Below are positions 26,750 through 35,386 of a stretch of DNA of 64,000 nucleotides, piece by piece; within the stretch, counting starts at the first letter, position 1, and each line of letters begins with the position of its first letter. Origin of the DNA: Neorhizobium tomejilense. GTDB taxonomy: Bacteria; Pseudomonadota; Alphaproteobacteria; Rhizobiales; Rhizobiaceae. Below the pieces are notes generated by a model. That model did no database searches and was not told the DNA's origin. It was given only the letters and a program-made list of their open reading frames with translations. Both the position numbers and the translations under genes were made by a program. The stretch is taken from the NCBI GenBank assembly GCA_002968845.1, contig PVBG01000007.1, positions 186,001-250,000 on the forward strand. Reading direction: 5' to 3'.

Positions 26750-28128
26750 GCCGCCACCTGCTTATCTTCCGGTCGATTGGCGGATTTCGGAAGCATAGCG
26801 GTCAAAGTTGTCCCATCCGCCGAGGATTTGACCAGTAACATACCTCCAAAATGGGACATGCGTTCCTGCATATTCCTCAAGCCCAAGCCGCCACTCTTGG
26901 GCCAAGCGCCAGCGGAGCTCCCGTCGAAACCGCCGCCATCGTCGGAAATGGTCATCCGAACGCGTTGGCGTTCCCGCCAAAGCCGAACGTTCACCCGACT
27001 GGCCCCCGCATGTCTTTCTATATTGGTCAAAGCTTCCTGCGCTATTCTGTAAAGCGCAGTACTTGCTTCGGCCTTCAAAACGTCGGGCCCGTCCGCCTGC
27101 ACGTCGATTTCGATACCGGTTCTCTCGCCGAAATTTTGCGCCAGTGATTTCAGCGCCGGCGTCAGTCCCAGATCGTCCAGCACCCTTGGCCGCAATTCAT
27201 GCGAAAGACGTCTTACCTCCTTGATCGCCTGGGTCAGAGCCTCGGCTCCACGATCAATCGCGGCAGACGCATCGTCTGCGTTACCTTTCGCTTTTCGGCT
27301 GGCGAGGTCGATTGCGTATCGAACGCCGACAAGGCTCTGTGAAATGCCGTCATGCAGCTCTCGTGCAAGCCTTGTCCGCTCCTCTTCCTGGGCATCGATG
27401 ACCCGCTGCGTCAGGGCGGTGAGCTTGTGATCGGCGAGGCGGCGCTCATGAAGGGTGATCCACAGGCAGGTCGCAAAGACCAGGAGAACGGCCGGTACGG
27501 CAATCAGAGCGACAATCGTGAATGTCTCCCGGATGTTCCTCCGCGTATCGGCATTCGCGGCAGCGGTCTGCGCGTAAACATCATCAAGATATACGCCGGT
27601 GCCGACCATCCATTTCCACTTCTCGAGGCCGACAGCGAAAGAGAGTTTATCGGCGACCTCGCCGCTTGATGGTTTTTCCCATTTGTACTGGTGCAATCCA
27701 CCGCCTTCCTTTGCCTTGGCAATGAGATTGGCGATCACCTTGTCTCCGTCAGGATCGGTGAGATCGAGCCAATTGTGCCCTGGACGGAAGGTCTGGCGCG
27801 GATGGACAACATTGTTGCCGTCATAATCGTAGACGAAGAAATAACCGTCGGTCCCGTAGTCCAACGCGGTCAGGATCGATCTGACCCTCTCCTTGGCAGC
27901 CTCGTCCTGTTGTCCGGCATCGGCATAAATGTCCTGAATTGCAGAAATTGCCAGGTTCGTAAGGTTAAGAAGCTCGGTCTCCTTCGCCTTCAGCATGTTG
28001 CGCTCGAACGTATCGATGCTGCTCTGGGCGAGCCTTGTGGATTGCCAGGTGATAAACGCCGTGACGGTCAGGATCGCGACGATGAGTGGCACGATTGCCA
28101 GGGCCACGATTTGATGACGCAGATGCAA
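26746..28128 (-). CDS. Sensor histidine kinase with single-cache domain (HisKA_3 type)
   Basis: 460 residues. One membrane helix at ~7-28, a periplasmic cache domain (~30-200) including LTALDYGTDGYFFVYDYDGN and the WKWMVGTGVYLDDV end, and a second helix at ~204-226. The HisKA_3 dimerisation box contains the phosphorylated H259 (LARELHDGISQSLVGVRYAI), followed by an HATPase domain with TISDDGGGFDG (~415). Single-cache domains of this kind bind small carboxylates. With the adjacent NarL-type regulator and TRAP genes it makes a ligand-induced uptake circuit. The kinase gene is first in the series. Confidence 0.9.
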   Translation of the reverse strand: MHLRHQIVALAIVPLIVAILTVTAFITWQSTRLAQSSIDTFERNMLKAKETELLNLTNLAISAIQDIYADAGQQDEAAKERVRSILTALDYGTDGYFFVYDYDGNNVVHPRQTFRPGHNWLDLTDPDGDKVIANLIAKAKEGGGLHQYKWEKPSSGEVADKLSFAVGLEKWKWMVGTGVYLDDVYAQTAAANADTRRNIRETFTIVALIAVPAVLLVFATCLWITLHERRLADHKLTALTQRVIDAQEEERTRLARELHDGISQSLVGVRYAIDLASRKAKGNADDASAAIDRGAEALTQAIKEVRRLSHELRPRVLDDLGLTPALKSLAQNFGERTGIEIDVQADGPDVLKAEASTALYRIAQEALTNIERHAGASRVNVRLWRERQRVRMTISDDGGGFDGSSAGAWPKSGGLGLRNMQERMSHFGGMLLVKSSADGTTLTAMLPKSANRPEDKQVAA

Positions 28129-28690
28129 GGCGTGTCCCCCCGACGAGCCATAGATGGGCGAATACAGGCCGCCGGGCGATTAGAAATTCAAGCCGTCGGC
28201 GCTTGCTCGCAGCATTATCAGGATCATCGGCTTGCACCAACGCAAAACAGCGACATCTGCCTCGCATCCTCTCCATCACGAGCAGACCATCAGCTTGCGA
28301 GGCTCCAGTAACTGCCGGGGCGCGCAGGCGAAATCCTCAATGCCGCCATCGATCCAGCAATCAGCCTTGCCATGCCCCTTAGATCACAGTGACTGCAACT
28401 GGCGATTACGGCCGCTTCATCTTCAGCCTTAAGGCCCTATTGACTGACAACGCCGTGTTCGTAGGTTCGATCCGCTCGTGTACACGTGGTGAGATACTTG
28501 TGGCGAGCAAAGCGGCCGGGGACGTGTGGATGCTCCGGCCGCCGCCAAACGTCAGACCTGAGGCGAGACTGGCACTTGAGATCTAGCCCCAGGTTGATCG
28601 AACCTGACCGCATCCTGACAGCATCACTTTTTGTTGACAACCGCTGGGCACATTCATCATGTTCACCGAAACAGGTAAAAGGGGACATCG
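28129..28690. other. Intergenic region between two divergent TRAP modules
   Basis: 562 bp separating the kinase start (minus) from the TAXI receptor (plus). It must hold both promoters. A TTGACA near 28634-28639 could be a -35 for the TAXI operon, but no convincing -10 was seen at the right spacing. Several short frames occur without recognisable products. I found no tandem repeats or RNA gene here. Confidence 0.35.
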
Positions 28691-29674
28691 ATGAACATCA
28701 GCAAACGTTTCATGTCGATCGGCGCCATCGCGGGGGTGCTCGCTCTCGGTGCCAGCTTGGCGGGCGCACAGGCGCCGGCCTTTTTTAGAATTGGTACGGG
28801 CGGGACTGCTGGAACCTACTATCCGATCGGGGGATTGATCGCCAACGCAATTTCAGGCGCCGGCGACAAGGGTGTTGCCGGCCTCGTTTCCACAGCTGTT
28901 GCGTCGAATGGGTCCGTGGCCAACATCAACGCGATCCAGGGCGGATCAATGGAATCCGGATTCACCCAATCGGACGTCGCTTATTGGGCGCATAGTGGCA
29001 CGGGCCTCTATGAAGGAAAGGGCAAAGTCGAGGACCTTCGCCTGATCGCCACGCTGTATCCGGAAACGATCCATCTTGTTGCGCGCAAGGGTGCGGGCAT
29101 CAAATCGGTTGCAGACCTTAAGGGGAAGCGCGTTTCCATTGACGAACCAGGCTCGGGGACGATCGTCGACGCCCGTATCGTGCTCGGTGCCTACGGATTG
29201 AAGGAGAGCGATATCAAGGCCGAGCACCTCAAGCCTGGCCCGGCCGGCGACCGCCTGCGTGACGGAGGACTGGACGCGTATTTCTTTGTTGGTGGTTATC
29301 CGACCGGGGCTATCTCCGAACTGGCCACGTCCAGTGGCATCTCGCTCGTTCCGATCAGTGGTCCGGAAATTGACAAGCTGATCAAGGACTACACCTTCTT
29401 TTCGAAGGATACTGTCCCCGCCAATACCTACAAGGATGTTGCTGAAACACCGACGATCTCGGTTGCGGCACAGTGGGTTACCAGTGCGAAGCAGTCGGAC
29501 GAGCTGGTCTACAAGATCACCAAGGTCATGTGGAACGGAGCGACGCGCGCTGCACTCGATGCTGGACATGCGAAGGGCAAGATGATCACTCTTCAAAATG
29601 CAACGACCAGCCTGGGCATTCCCCTCCATCCGGGCGCAGAGAAATTCTACAAGGAAGCCGGCGTCCTGAAGTAA
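28691..29674 (+). CDS. TAXI-family TRAP transporter substrate-binding protein
   Basis: 327 residues with a signal peptide ending near SLAGAQA (residue ~27). TAXI-family marks are FRIGTGGTAGTYYPIGGLIA (residues ~32-51), ESGFTQSDVAYWAHSG and LKGKRVSIDEPGSGTIVDAR, plus VGGYPTGAISELA. AGGGGA precedes the ATG. It is followed 95 bp later by a single fused TRAP permease, the normal TAXI arrangement. TAXI receptors bind dicarboxylates, amino acids such as glutamate, or related anions. The ligand here is unknown. Confidence 0.9.
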   Translation: MNISKRFMSIGAIAGVLALGASLAGAQAPAFFRIGTGGTAGTYYPIGGLIANAISGAGDKGVAGLVSTAVASNGSVANINAIQGGSMESGFTQSDVAYWAHSGTGLYEGKGKVEDLRLIATLYPETIHLVARKGAGIKSVADLKGKRVSIDEPGSGTIVDARIVLGAYGLKESDIKAEHLKPGPAGDRLRDGGLDAYFFVGGYPTGAISELATSSGISLVPISGPEIDKLIKDYTFFSKDTVPANTYKDVAETPTISVAAQWVTSAKQSDELVYKITKVMWNGATRAALDAGHAKGKMITLQNATTSLGIPLHPGAEKFYKEAGVLK

Positions 29675-29769
29675 ACAGGCGCCGAACATGTGATTGGTGA
29701 TGCGGCGGCAGGCTGAGGCAGGCCGCCGCATCGACCGTTATAGCAGTATTATCGCTAAGGATTTCCGAC

Positions 29770-31818
29770 ATGGGCGACGGCATAGCCGGCAAGACCTCTC
29801 CGATGGAGCTTGACGAAGCACGGGCGCGCGAGCTCGAAGAGCAGTTCGATGCCGAAATCCGGTTTCGGCCGCTGGCGCCGCTTGTTGCGCGGCTGGTCGG
29901 AGCCTTGCTGATCGCGTTGTCCCTCTTTCATTATTACACCGCCGGCTTCGGCCTTCTGTCTGAGGTGCTGCATCGCGGCATCCACCTGTCTTTCGTCCTT
30001 GGCCTGATATTCCTGGTATTTCCCTTCTCAAGGCGCGGTTACGGCGAGCCGGCACCTTCGACTGTGTTGCGGCCGCTCGGCATTTCGCTTTTCGATTGGG
30101 CGCTGGCAATCGGTGCGGTCATCGCCGTCATGCACGTTCCATTCATTCCGCTCGATGACCTCGCCTTCCGTGTCGGAAATCCGACGCCGACGGATGTCGT
30201 GCTGGGTGGCGTGCTGGTTCTGGTCCTTCTCGAAGCAACGCGCCGCTCGGTGGGCTGGCCCTTGCCGATCATCGCCGTCCTGTTCATGGTCTACTCTCTG
30301 TACGGGCCGTCCATGCCGGGAATTCTGGTCCATCCCGGCGCGACCTTCTCGCAGTTGATCAATCACCTCTATCTGACCAGCCAGGGCATCTACGGCATCG
30401 CGCTTGGCGTCGTTGCCACCTACGTCTTCCATTTCGTGCTGTTCGGGGTGTTCGCGACACGTATCGGGCTCGGCCAGCTCTTTCTCGATTGCGCGGCATG
30501 GGTTGCTGGTCGTTACGCCGGTGGTCCGGCCAAGATATCGATTTTTGGATCGGCACTGTTTGGCATGATATCCGGCTCGTCCGTCGCCAATACGGTGACT
30601 GTCGGCTCGCTGACGATCCCGGCAATGATCCGGCTCGGCTACAAGCGCACATTTGCAGCGGCTGTCGAATCCGCATCGTCCACCGGTGGCCAGATTACCC
30701 CGCCGATCATGGGCGCCGCGGCATTCCTGATGATCGAGTTCCTTGATCTCCCCTACACGACGATCATCCTGGCGGCGATCGTTCCGGCCTTCATGCATTT
30801 CTTCGGTGTCCTGGTTCAGGTTCACTTCGAGGCGAAGCGGGAGGGTCTTCGAGGCATGACCGATGACGAAATGCCGGATCTGAAGGAAGCCTTAAAGCGC
30901 GACTGGCCGACCGTCATCCCGCTTGTCGTGCTGATTGGCATCCTGCTTTCCGGCTACACGCCTTACCTCGCTGCATTCTGGGGCATCACGCTTTGCATCG
31001 CCGTAGGCCTCATCAATCCGCGCCGGCGCATGTCGGTGACGGAAGTCTTCGAGGGTCTGCGGGACGGTGCAAAATACGCGCTGGCCGTCGGCGCGGCGGC
31101 GGCAACGGTTGGCATTATCGTGGGGGTCGTAACGCTGACCGGCGTCGGCTTCAAGATTTCCTATATTGTCACGACGACGGCGGCGGAAATGGCCAGCTGG
31201 GTCGGTACGATGGTTCCAGCCGCCTGGTTCGGACCGCAGACACTGACATTGTTATTCACCCTCATCATGACCGGTGTCGTCTGCATTCTGATGGGCTGCG
31301 GCATTCCGACGACTGCCAATTATATCATCATGGCAACGATTGCCGCCCCGACACTTGGCTTGCTCGGCGTTGAGCCGATCGTCGCGCATTTCTTCGTCTT
31401 CTATTATGGCGTCCTTGCCGACATCACGCCTCCCGTCGCGCTCGCGGCCTATGCCGCGGCCGGCATGGCGGGCGCCGATCCCTTCAAGACAGGCAACACC
31501 GCATTTCGCCTCGGTTTGGGAAAAGTTCTCGTACCGTTCGTGTTCGTGTTCTCGCCTTCCCTTCTGCTTGTGACCGCCAACTTCTCCTGGAGCAACTTCA
31601 CGATCGCCTTCGTCGGGTGCGTCTTGGGGATTACATGCCTCGGTTCCGCCCTTTCCGGCTTCTTGCTTGTCAGAACCGTCTGGTGGGAACGAACACTCCT
31701 GATTTTAGCCGCGATCCTGTTGGTCGTTCCTGAACTTGTGTCGTCGCTGGTGGGGCTGCTTTTGGTCATTCCTGTCTTGGGTCGGCAGCTCACTGCGGTC
31801 CGCCGGGTGCACGCTTAA
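29770..31818 (+). CDS. TRAP transporter fused permease (DctQ-DctM fusion, TAXI type)
   Basis: 682 residues with an AAGGA ribosome site. The N-terminal part (~1-200) has four to six helices corresponding to DctQ; the rest is DctM-like, with FGMISGSSVANTVTVGSLTI (~268-290), ASSTGGQITPPIMGAAAFLM (~300-320) and GCGIPTTANYIIMATIAAPT (~515-535). The fusion of both membrane subunits is standard in TAXI systems. It forms the Na+-coupled transporter partnered with the receptor encoded just upstream. Confidence 0.92.
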   Translation: MGDGIAGKTSPMELDEARARELEEQFDAEIRFRPLAPLVARLVGALLIALSLFHYYTAGFGLLSEVLHRGIHLSFVLGLIFLVFPFSRRGYGEPAPSTVLRPLGISLFDWALAIGAVIAVMHVPFIPLDDLAFRVGNPTPTDVVLGGVLVLVLLEATRRSVGWPLPIIAVLFMVYSLYGPSMPGILVHPGATFSQLINHLYLTSQGIYGIALGVVATYVFHFVLFGVFATRIGLGQLFLDCAAWVAGRYAGGPAKISIFGSALFGMISGSSVANTVTVGSLTIPAMIRLGYKRTFAAAVESASSTGGQITPPIMGAAAFLMIEFLDLPYTTIILAAIVPAFMHFFGVLVQVHFEAKREGLRGMTDDEMPDLKEALKRDWPTVIPLVVLIGILLSGYTPYLAAFWGITLCIAVGLINPRRRMSVTEVFEGLRDGAKYALAVGAAAATVGIIVGVVTLTGVGFKISYIVTTTAAEMASWVGTMVPAAWFGPQTLTLLFTLIMTGVVCILMGCGIPTTANYIIMATIAAPTLGLLGVEPIVAHFFVFYYGVLADITPPVALAAYAAAGMAGADPFKTGNTAFRLGLGKVLVPFVFVFSPSLLLVTANFSWSNFTIAFVGCVLGITCLGSALSGFLLVRTVWWERTLLILAAILLVVPELVSSLVGLLLVIPVLGRQLTAVRRVHA

Positions 31819-31991
31819 GAGGCGGCCAGCACCCCAACCGAGACCGCTGAGGAGTGGTCAACACGTAGCGGCGTCTGACATCAGGGCAGCGAAAGAATAC
31901 CCATGCCAATTCCTTCCATTGCGTTGCACCTGCTTCAAACCTAGGTAGGAGCGATGAAGACAATCATCAGCCACAATGTCGCGAGGCCACA

Positions 31992-32450
31992 ATGGGTTGG
32001 CTGATCGGCGGCGCGATAGTTTTGATAATCTTTTTGTTTTCGCGCAGAGCTAGCGCCGTTGTGGTCGCTTTGCTTGCCGTTGCCTGGGTCGGGTTTTGGC
32101 TCGCCACCGATCGGAAAAGCGAGCAGGAGCCCTCGAACCAGTCTGTCTCCATCTCAGCGAACTCCGATCCCCAGTTGTGCCCAAATCCAGATATGCCGGT
32201 CTCGGTCCGGATTACCAACCATGCGGACAGAGCCCTTGAGACTGTCTCGTTCAGCCTGGTTGCCAAGCAACGCAATTCGATCGTTTACAGGGCGTCCCAT
32301 ACGAGTGGTGAAGCCATCGCGCCGGGAGATACCTTCTCGACGTGTTACGGACTAAACCCGCTTTCCTTTGCGATCCGCACTGTCCGCTATGACCCGCGGG
32401 AATTGGATTGGACGGGCGAAACTTCCCTCACCCGGTTTGCAAGCCCGTAA
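31992..32450 (+). CDS. Small hypothetical membrane-anchored protein
   Basis: 152 residues. Two hydrophobic segments at ~3-18 and ~22-39 (IGGAIVLIIFLFSR, AVVVALLAVAWVGFWLA) are followed by a probably periplasmic domain of ~100 residues with a single pair of cysteines (LCPNPDMPV and STCYGLNP) and beta-rich sequence (VSVRITNHADRALETVSFSL). It resembles small rhizobial 'multidrug transporter-like' proteins, but no function is established. It stands alone, 170 bp after the TAXI permease and 200 bp before the bufferin operon. Confidence 0.6.
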   Translation: MGWLIGGAIVLIIFLFSRRASAVVVALLAVAWVGFWLATDRKSEQEPSNQSVSISANSDPQLCPNPDMPVSVRITNHADRALETVSFSLVAKQRNSIVYRASHTSGEAIAPGDTFSTCYGLNPLSFAIRTVRYDPRELDWTGETSLTRFASP

Positions 32451-32570
32451 GCCGCCAGCACCTAAGTTTTATCCCCCTTTTCCGGCGGCGGCCTGCTGGT
32501 GGACGCGCACCAGGGTGGTGTCGGGCGTCAAGACCAAAAAGCGATCACGAACTTGTGTTCGCGGCAAAGC

Positions 32571-32595
32571 GTAACGTCGGGCTCTCCCCATCGAA
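32571..32595 (+). promoter_or_regulatory. Candidate ECF-sigma promoter of the bufferin operon
   Basis: GTAACG at 32571-32576 and CGAA at 32592-32595 are separated by 15 bp. This closely resembles the GTAACC-N16-CGAA element used by the SigF-type ECF factor that controls related operons in Caulobacter; counting from GTAAC, the spacing is 16. Transcription would start about 45 bp before the precursor gene. No ECF sigma or anti-sigma gene is in the neighbourhood, so the factor would be encoded elsewhere. Confidence 0.45.
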
Positions 32596-32649
32596 TGGGT
32601 GGTTACGCAGCCGATCACCGGCCTGCGGACTTCAAAGAGGAGATCATCC

Positions 32650-32937
32650 ATGAACCGTTCCACGCTCACCCTCGCCCTCGCCGGCTCGCTCGCATCGGCA
32701 ATCGCATCCGTTTCCTTCGCCGCACCGCTGGCGCCGGAAAAGATGGTCGGCAACGAGAAATGCTATGGCATCGCACTGAAGGGTCAGAACGATTGCGCCG
32801 CCGGCCCCGGCACCACCTGCGCCGGCACCTCGACGGCCGACTATCAGGGCAATGCCTGGAAGGCCGTCCCCGCCGGCACCTGCACCTCGATGAATGTCAA
32901 CGGCCACAAAGGCATGCTGCAGCCCATGAAGGGTTGA
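32650..32937 (+). CDS. bufA: Bufferin-type RiPP metallophore precursor (BufA1/DUF2282)
   Basis: 95 residues from ATG 32650 behind an AGGAG site. A signal peptide (residues 1-24, ending VSFAA) leads into a small core with four cysteines, C38 (NEKCYG), C49 (NDCAAG), C57 (TTCAGT) and C78 (AGTCTS). The [15 protein letters not shown] and [18 protein letters not shown] pattern is the DUF2282 hallmark. In characterised members (bufferins, Caulobacter) the MNIO enzyme converts core cysteines to thiooxazole-type heterocycles, and the exported peptide sequesters copper. The maturase, partner protein and DoxX genes follow directly. Function is inferred from family and context. Confidence 0.85.
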   Translation: MNRSTLTLALAGSLASAIASVSFAAPLAPEKMVGNEKCYGIALKGQNDCAAGPGTTCAGTSTADYQGNAWKAVPAGTCTSMNVNGHKGMLQPMKG

Positions 32938-33000
32938 TCCCCGGCGGAGGCCCGGTTTGGCCGGGCCTCCGCCTTATCCGTCGATACAGGGAGAACAGCA

Positions 33001-33882
33001 ATGACCGTTTCCGCAAACCGCTCCACCGCCTTGCCGCCACGCGCCGGCCTCGGCCTCAAGCCGGAGCATTACGAAACCATTCTCGCCATCAAGCCGGATG
33101 TCGGCTTTTTCGAGGTCCATGCCGAAAACTACATGGGTGCTGGCGGGCCACCGCACCGCTATCTCGAGGCAGTCGCCGACCTCTATCCGCTGTCCCTCCA
33201 TGGCGTCGGCCTGTCGATTGGTGCAGCGCGCGACCTCGACAGAGAACATCTGAAGCGGCTTCGTGACCTCATCGATCGTTACCGGCCGCAGAGCTTTTCG
33301 GATCATCTGGCCTGGTCGACCCACGAGACCGGCTTCCTCAACGACCTTCTGCCGCTGCCCTATACGGCCGAAACGCTGGCGCGGGTCGTCGACCATGTCG
33401 ATGAGACGCAGCAATGGCTCGGCCGGCAAATGTTGCTCGAAAATCCGTCGACCTATCTATTGTTCTCCGAGAGCACGATCGAGGAAGTGGATTTCCTGAC
33501 GGAGATCGCCGACCGCACCGGCTGCGGGCTGCTCCTCGACGTCAACAATGTCATGGTTTCGGCCGTAAACCACCGTCTCGATCCAGTCGCCTATATCGAC
33601 CGTTTCCCGATCGAACTGGTTGGTGAAATCCACCTGGCCGGCTATGACGAAACCGTCGACAGCGTGGGTGACCGGCTGCTGATCGACGCCCATGGCAGCA
33701 CCGTCAGAACCGATGTGGTGGAGCTTTACCGACACACTCTGTCCCGGAGCGGTCCCCTGCCGACATTGATCGAGTGGGACAACGACGTCCCGGATTTTGC
33801 CTCCCTTCGGGCAGAGGCGGTTCGCGCCGATGCCATGTTGAACGCTGCGGCCGTAAAACGCCGTGCCAACCGGGCGGCATGA
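33001..33882 (+). CDS. bufB: MNIO-family bufferin maturase (DUF692)
   Basis: 293-residue TIM-barrel multinuclear non-heme iron oxidase. Putative iron ligands of the DUF692 family are visible: E38/H40 with E42 (FFEVHAENY), H67 (LHGVGLSIG), H102 (SDHLAW), E147 with N148 (LLENPSTY), D180 with N182 (LLDVNNV), H211 (EIHLAGY), D229/H231 (IDAHGS) and E258/D260 (IEWDND). It should modify cysteines in the DUF2282 peptide encoded 63 bp upstream. The stop overlaps the start of the DUF2063 gene in ATGA, so the enzyme and its partner are made together. Confidence 0.92.
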   Translation: MTVSANRSTALPPRAGLGLKPEHYETILAIKPDVGFFEVHAENYMGAGGPPHRYLEAVADLYPLSLHGVGLSIGAARDLDREHLKRLRDLIDRYRPQSFSDHLAWSTHETGFLNDLLPLPYTAETLARVVDHVDETQQWLGRQMLLENPSTYLLFSESTIEEVDFLTEIADRTGCGLLLDVNNVMVSAVNHRLDPVAYIDRFPIELVGEIHLAGYDETVDSVGDRLLIDAHGSTVRTDVVELYRHTLSRSGPLPTLIEWDNDVPDFASLRAEAVRADAMLNAAAVKRRANRAA

Positions 33883-34661
33883 CCATGGGTTTCATCGAAA
33901 GCCAGGATGCCTTCGCCGTCGCCCTGCTGCATCCGGATCAGCCGCTTCCGCAAGGCATCACCACCGCCCGCGGTACAGCCGATCCATCGCGTTTCGCCGT
34001 CTACCGCAACAATGTCTATGTCGGGCTGACGACGGCACTCGGCCAGCGCTTCCCGGTGACGAAGCGGCTCGTCGGCTCCGAATTCTTTGCCGGTATGGCC
34101 CGCGCCTACGCCGCAGATCACAAGCCGGCCTCGCCACTGATCATGCACTATGGCGATGACTTCCCCGATTTCATCGCGGCATTTCCGCCCGCGGCTTCTC
34201 TCCCTTATCTTCCCGATGTCGCCCGCATCGAGGTTGCCTGGACCCGGGCCTATCATGCGGCGGACAGATTGCCGCTCGGCGTCACCGCACTTGCCAGCGT
34301 AGCGCCGGAGCGAATTTCCGACATGGCGCTTGTTCCACATCCCTCGGCCCGACTCGTCCGATCGGACTTTCCCGTGGGCTCGATCTGGAGCGCCCATCAG
34401 GGCGAGACCGTGGCAACGGTTGCCGACTGGCATCCCGAAGCGGCGCTGGTCGTGCGGCCGGCAATGCACGTCGAGGTCCATGTCCTACCTCCGCGGGACG
34501 CGGCGTTCGCGGCCTGCCTCCTTGAGGGGGCGACCCTCGGCGAGGCGGCGCAGACGGCACTCGCCGCCGCGCCCGATTTCGATTTCGGATCGGCTTTGAT
34601 CGGTCTGATCGGCCTTGGCGTATTCAGCGCCTTTGAACCTGTTGAAGGAGAACATCCATGA
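33879..34661 (+). CDS. bufC: DUF2063 partner protein of the MNIO maturase (HvfC/BufC family)
   Basis: 260 residues starting in the ATGA overlap with the maturase. The N-terminal DUF2063 domain (~5-100) shows [20 protein letters not shown] and [20 protein letters not shown], and the second domain follows [20 protein letters not shown]. These proteins bind the precursor and present it to the MNIO enzyme. Its stop overlaps the DoxX start by 4 bp. The family assignment is secure; substrate presentation here is inferred from the characterised relatives. Confidence 0.9.
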   Translation: MTMGFIESQDAFAVALLHPDQPLPQGITTARGTADPSRFAVYRNNVYVGLTTALGQRFPVTKRLVGSEFFAGMARAYAADHKPASPLIMHYGDDFPDFIAAFPPAASLPYLPDVARIEVAWTRAYHAADRLPLGVTALASVAPERISDMALVPHPSARLVRSDFPVGSIWSAHQGETVATVADWHPEAALVVRPAMHVEVHVLPPRDAAFAACLLEGATLGEAAQTALAAAPDFDFGSALIGLIGLGVFSAFEPVEGEHP

Positions 34662-35155
34662 CCATCGAACGTGCTTCCTCCCGCGGTCTCGGCATAGCAC
34701 TTGTCTCGCTTCATCATCGCGCCGAACACCTGCTCGCATCAATTCCACAGTCGCTGCCGCTGCTGGCGCTGCGCATCGGCCTGGCCATCCCGTTCTTCAA
34801 ATCGGGGCTGACGAAGTGGGACGGATTCCTGACCCTCTCGACCGGCGCCAGATTTCTGTTCGAACAGGAATTCAAGCTGCATATATTCGGCAGCCAATTC
34901 TCCTACCCTATGCCGTTGACCATGGCGGCGGCGGCCGGGATTGCCGAACTTGCCCTGCCCGTCCTGCTGGTTCTCGGCCTTTTCACCCGCTATGCGGCTC
35001 TTGGCCTGCTCGCGATGACGGCAGTGATCCATCTCACTATTCCGGACGGCTGGGCCAACTTCCATCTTCCATGGGCCGCCATGGCACTGACGCTTGTGGT
35101 GTACGGCGGCGGCAGGATCGCACTTGATCCCTTGGTCAAACTTCGCAGCGAATGA
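34658..35155 (+). CDS. DoxX-family membrane protein of the bufferin operon
   Basis: 165 residues with four hydrophobic segments (~30-50, 82-103, 107-125, 130-148). LRIGLAIPFFKSGLTKWDGF and ALPVLLVLGLFTRYAALGLL are typical of DoxX/DUF417-like proteins. It is translationally coupled to bufC and is regularly found in DUF2282-MNIO operons. A link to electron supply or redox handling at the membrane has been suggested for DoxX proteins, but its exact role with bufferins is not known. Confidence 0.88.
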   Translation: MTIERASSRGLGIALVSLHHRAEHLLASIPQSLPLLALRIGLAIPFFKSGLTKWDGFLTLSTGARFLFEQEFKLHIFGSQFSYPMPLTMAAAAGIAELALPVLLVLGLFTRYAALGLLAMTAVIHLTIPDGWANFHLPWAAMALTLVVYGGGRIALDPLVKLRSE

Positions 35156-35290
35156 CGACGCTCGGCCCATCTCGAACCGGTAGAATACTCTCAATCCGCC
35201 TAACCTGGAGACGTCCCAAGGGCAGCGTCAATCGGTTAAGCTGTTCGACAGCTACGCTCCCTCAACCATGCATTCCGCCCAAAAAAATTC

Positions 35291-35340
35291 TTGACATTTG
35301 TAGGTCAAATGTCCTAAAAGGCTCTAGGTCAATCGTCCTA
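35291..35340 (+). promoter_or_regulatory. Promoter with tandem TetR operators
   Basis: TTGACA (35291-35296) with a weak TAAAAG-like -10 about 18 bp later. Two near-copies of a 16-bp site follow: TAGGTCAAATGTCCTA (35301-35316) and TAGGTCAATCGTCCTA (35325-35340), each roughly palindromic (TAGG...CCTA), 24 bp apart. The first also sits in a GACATTTG-N5-CAAATGTC inverted repeat covering the -35. The TetR protein encoded next most likely represses its own promoter through both. Confidence 0.6.
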
Positions 35341-35347
35341 AATAAAT

Positions 35348-35372
35348 GAATGCGCTTTCGGCAAGCGCATTC
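35348..35372 (+). other. Leader hairpin before the TetR gene
   Basis: GAATGCGCTT and AAGCGCATTC form a perfect 10-bp stem with a TCGGC loop. It lies between the operators and the ribosome site of the TetR gene, so it will fold in the mRNA leader, ending about 5 nt before AGGAG. It may reduce or time translation, or be an additional protein-binding dyad in the DNA. Confidence 0.5.
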
Positions 35373-35386
35373 AGAGGAGCCGGAAT

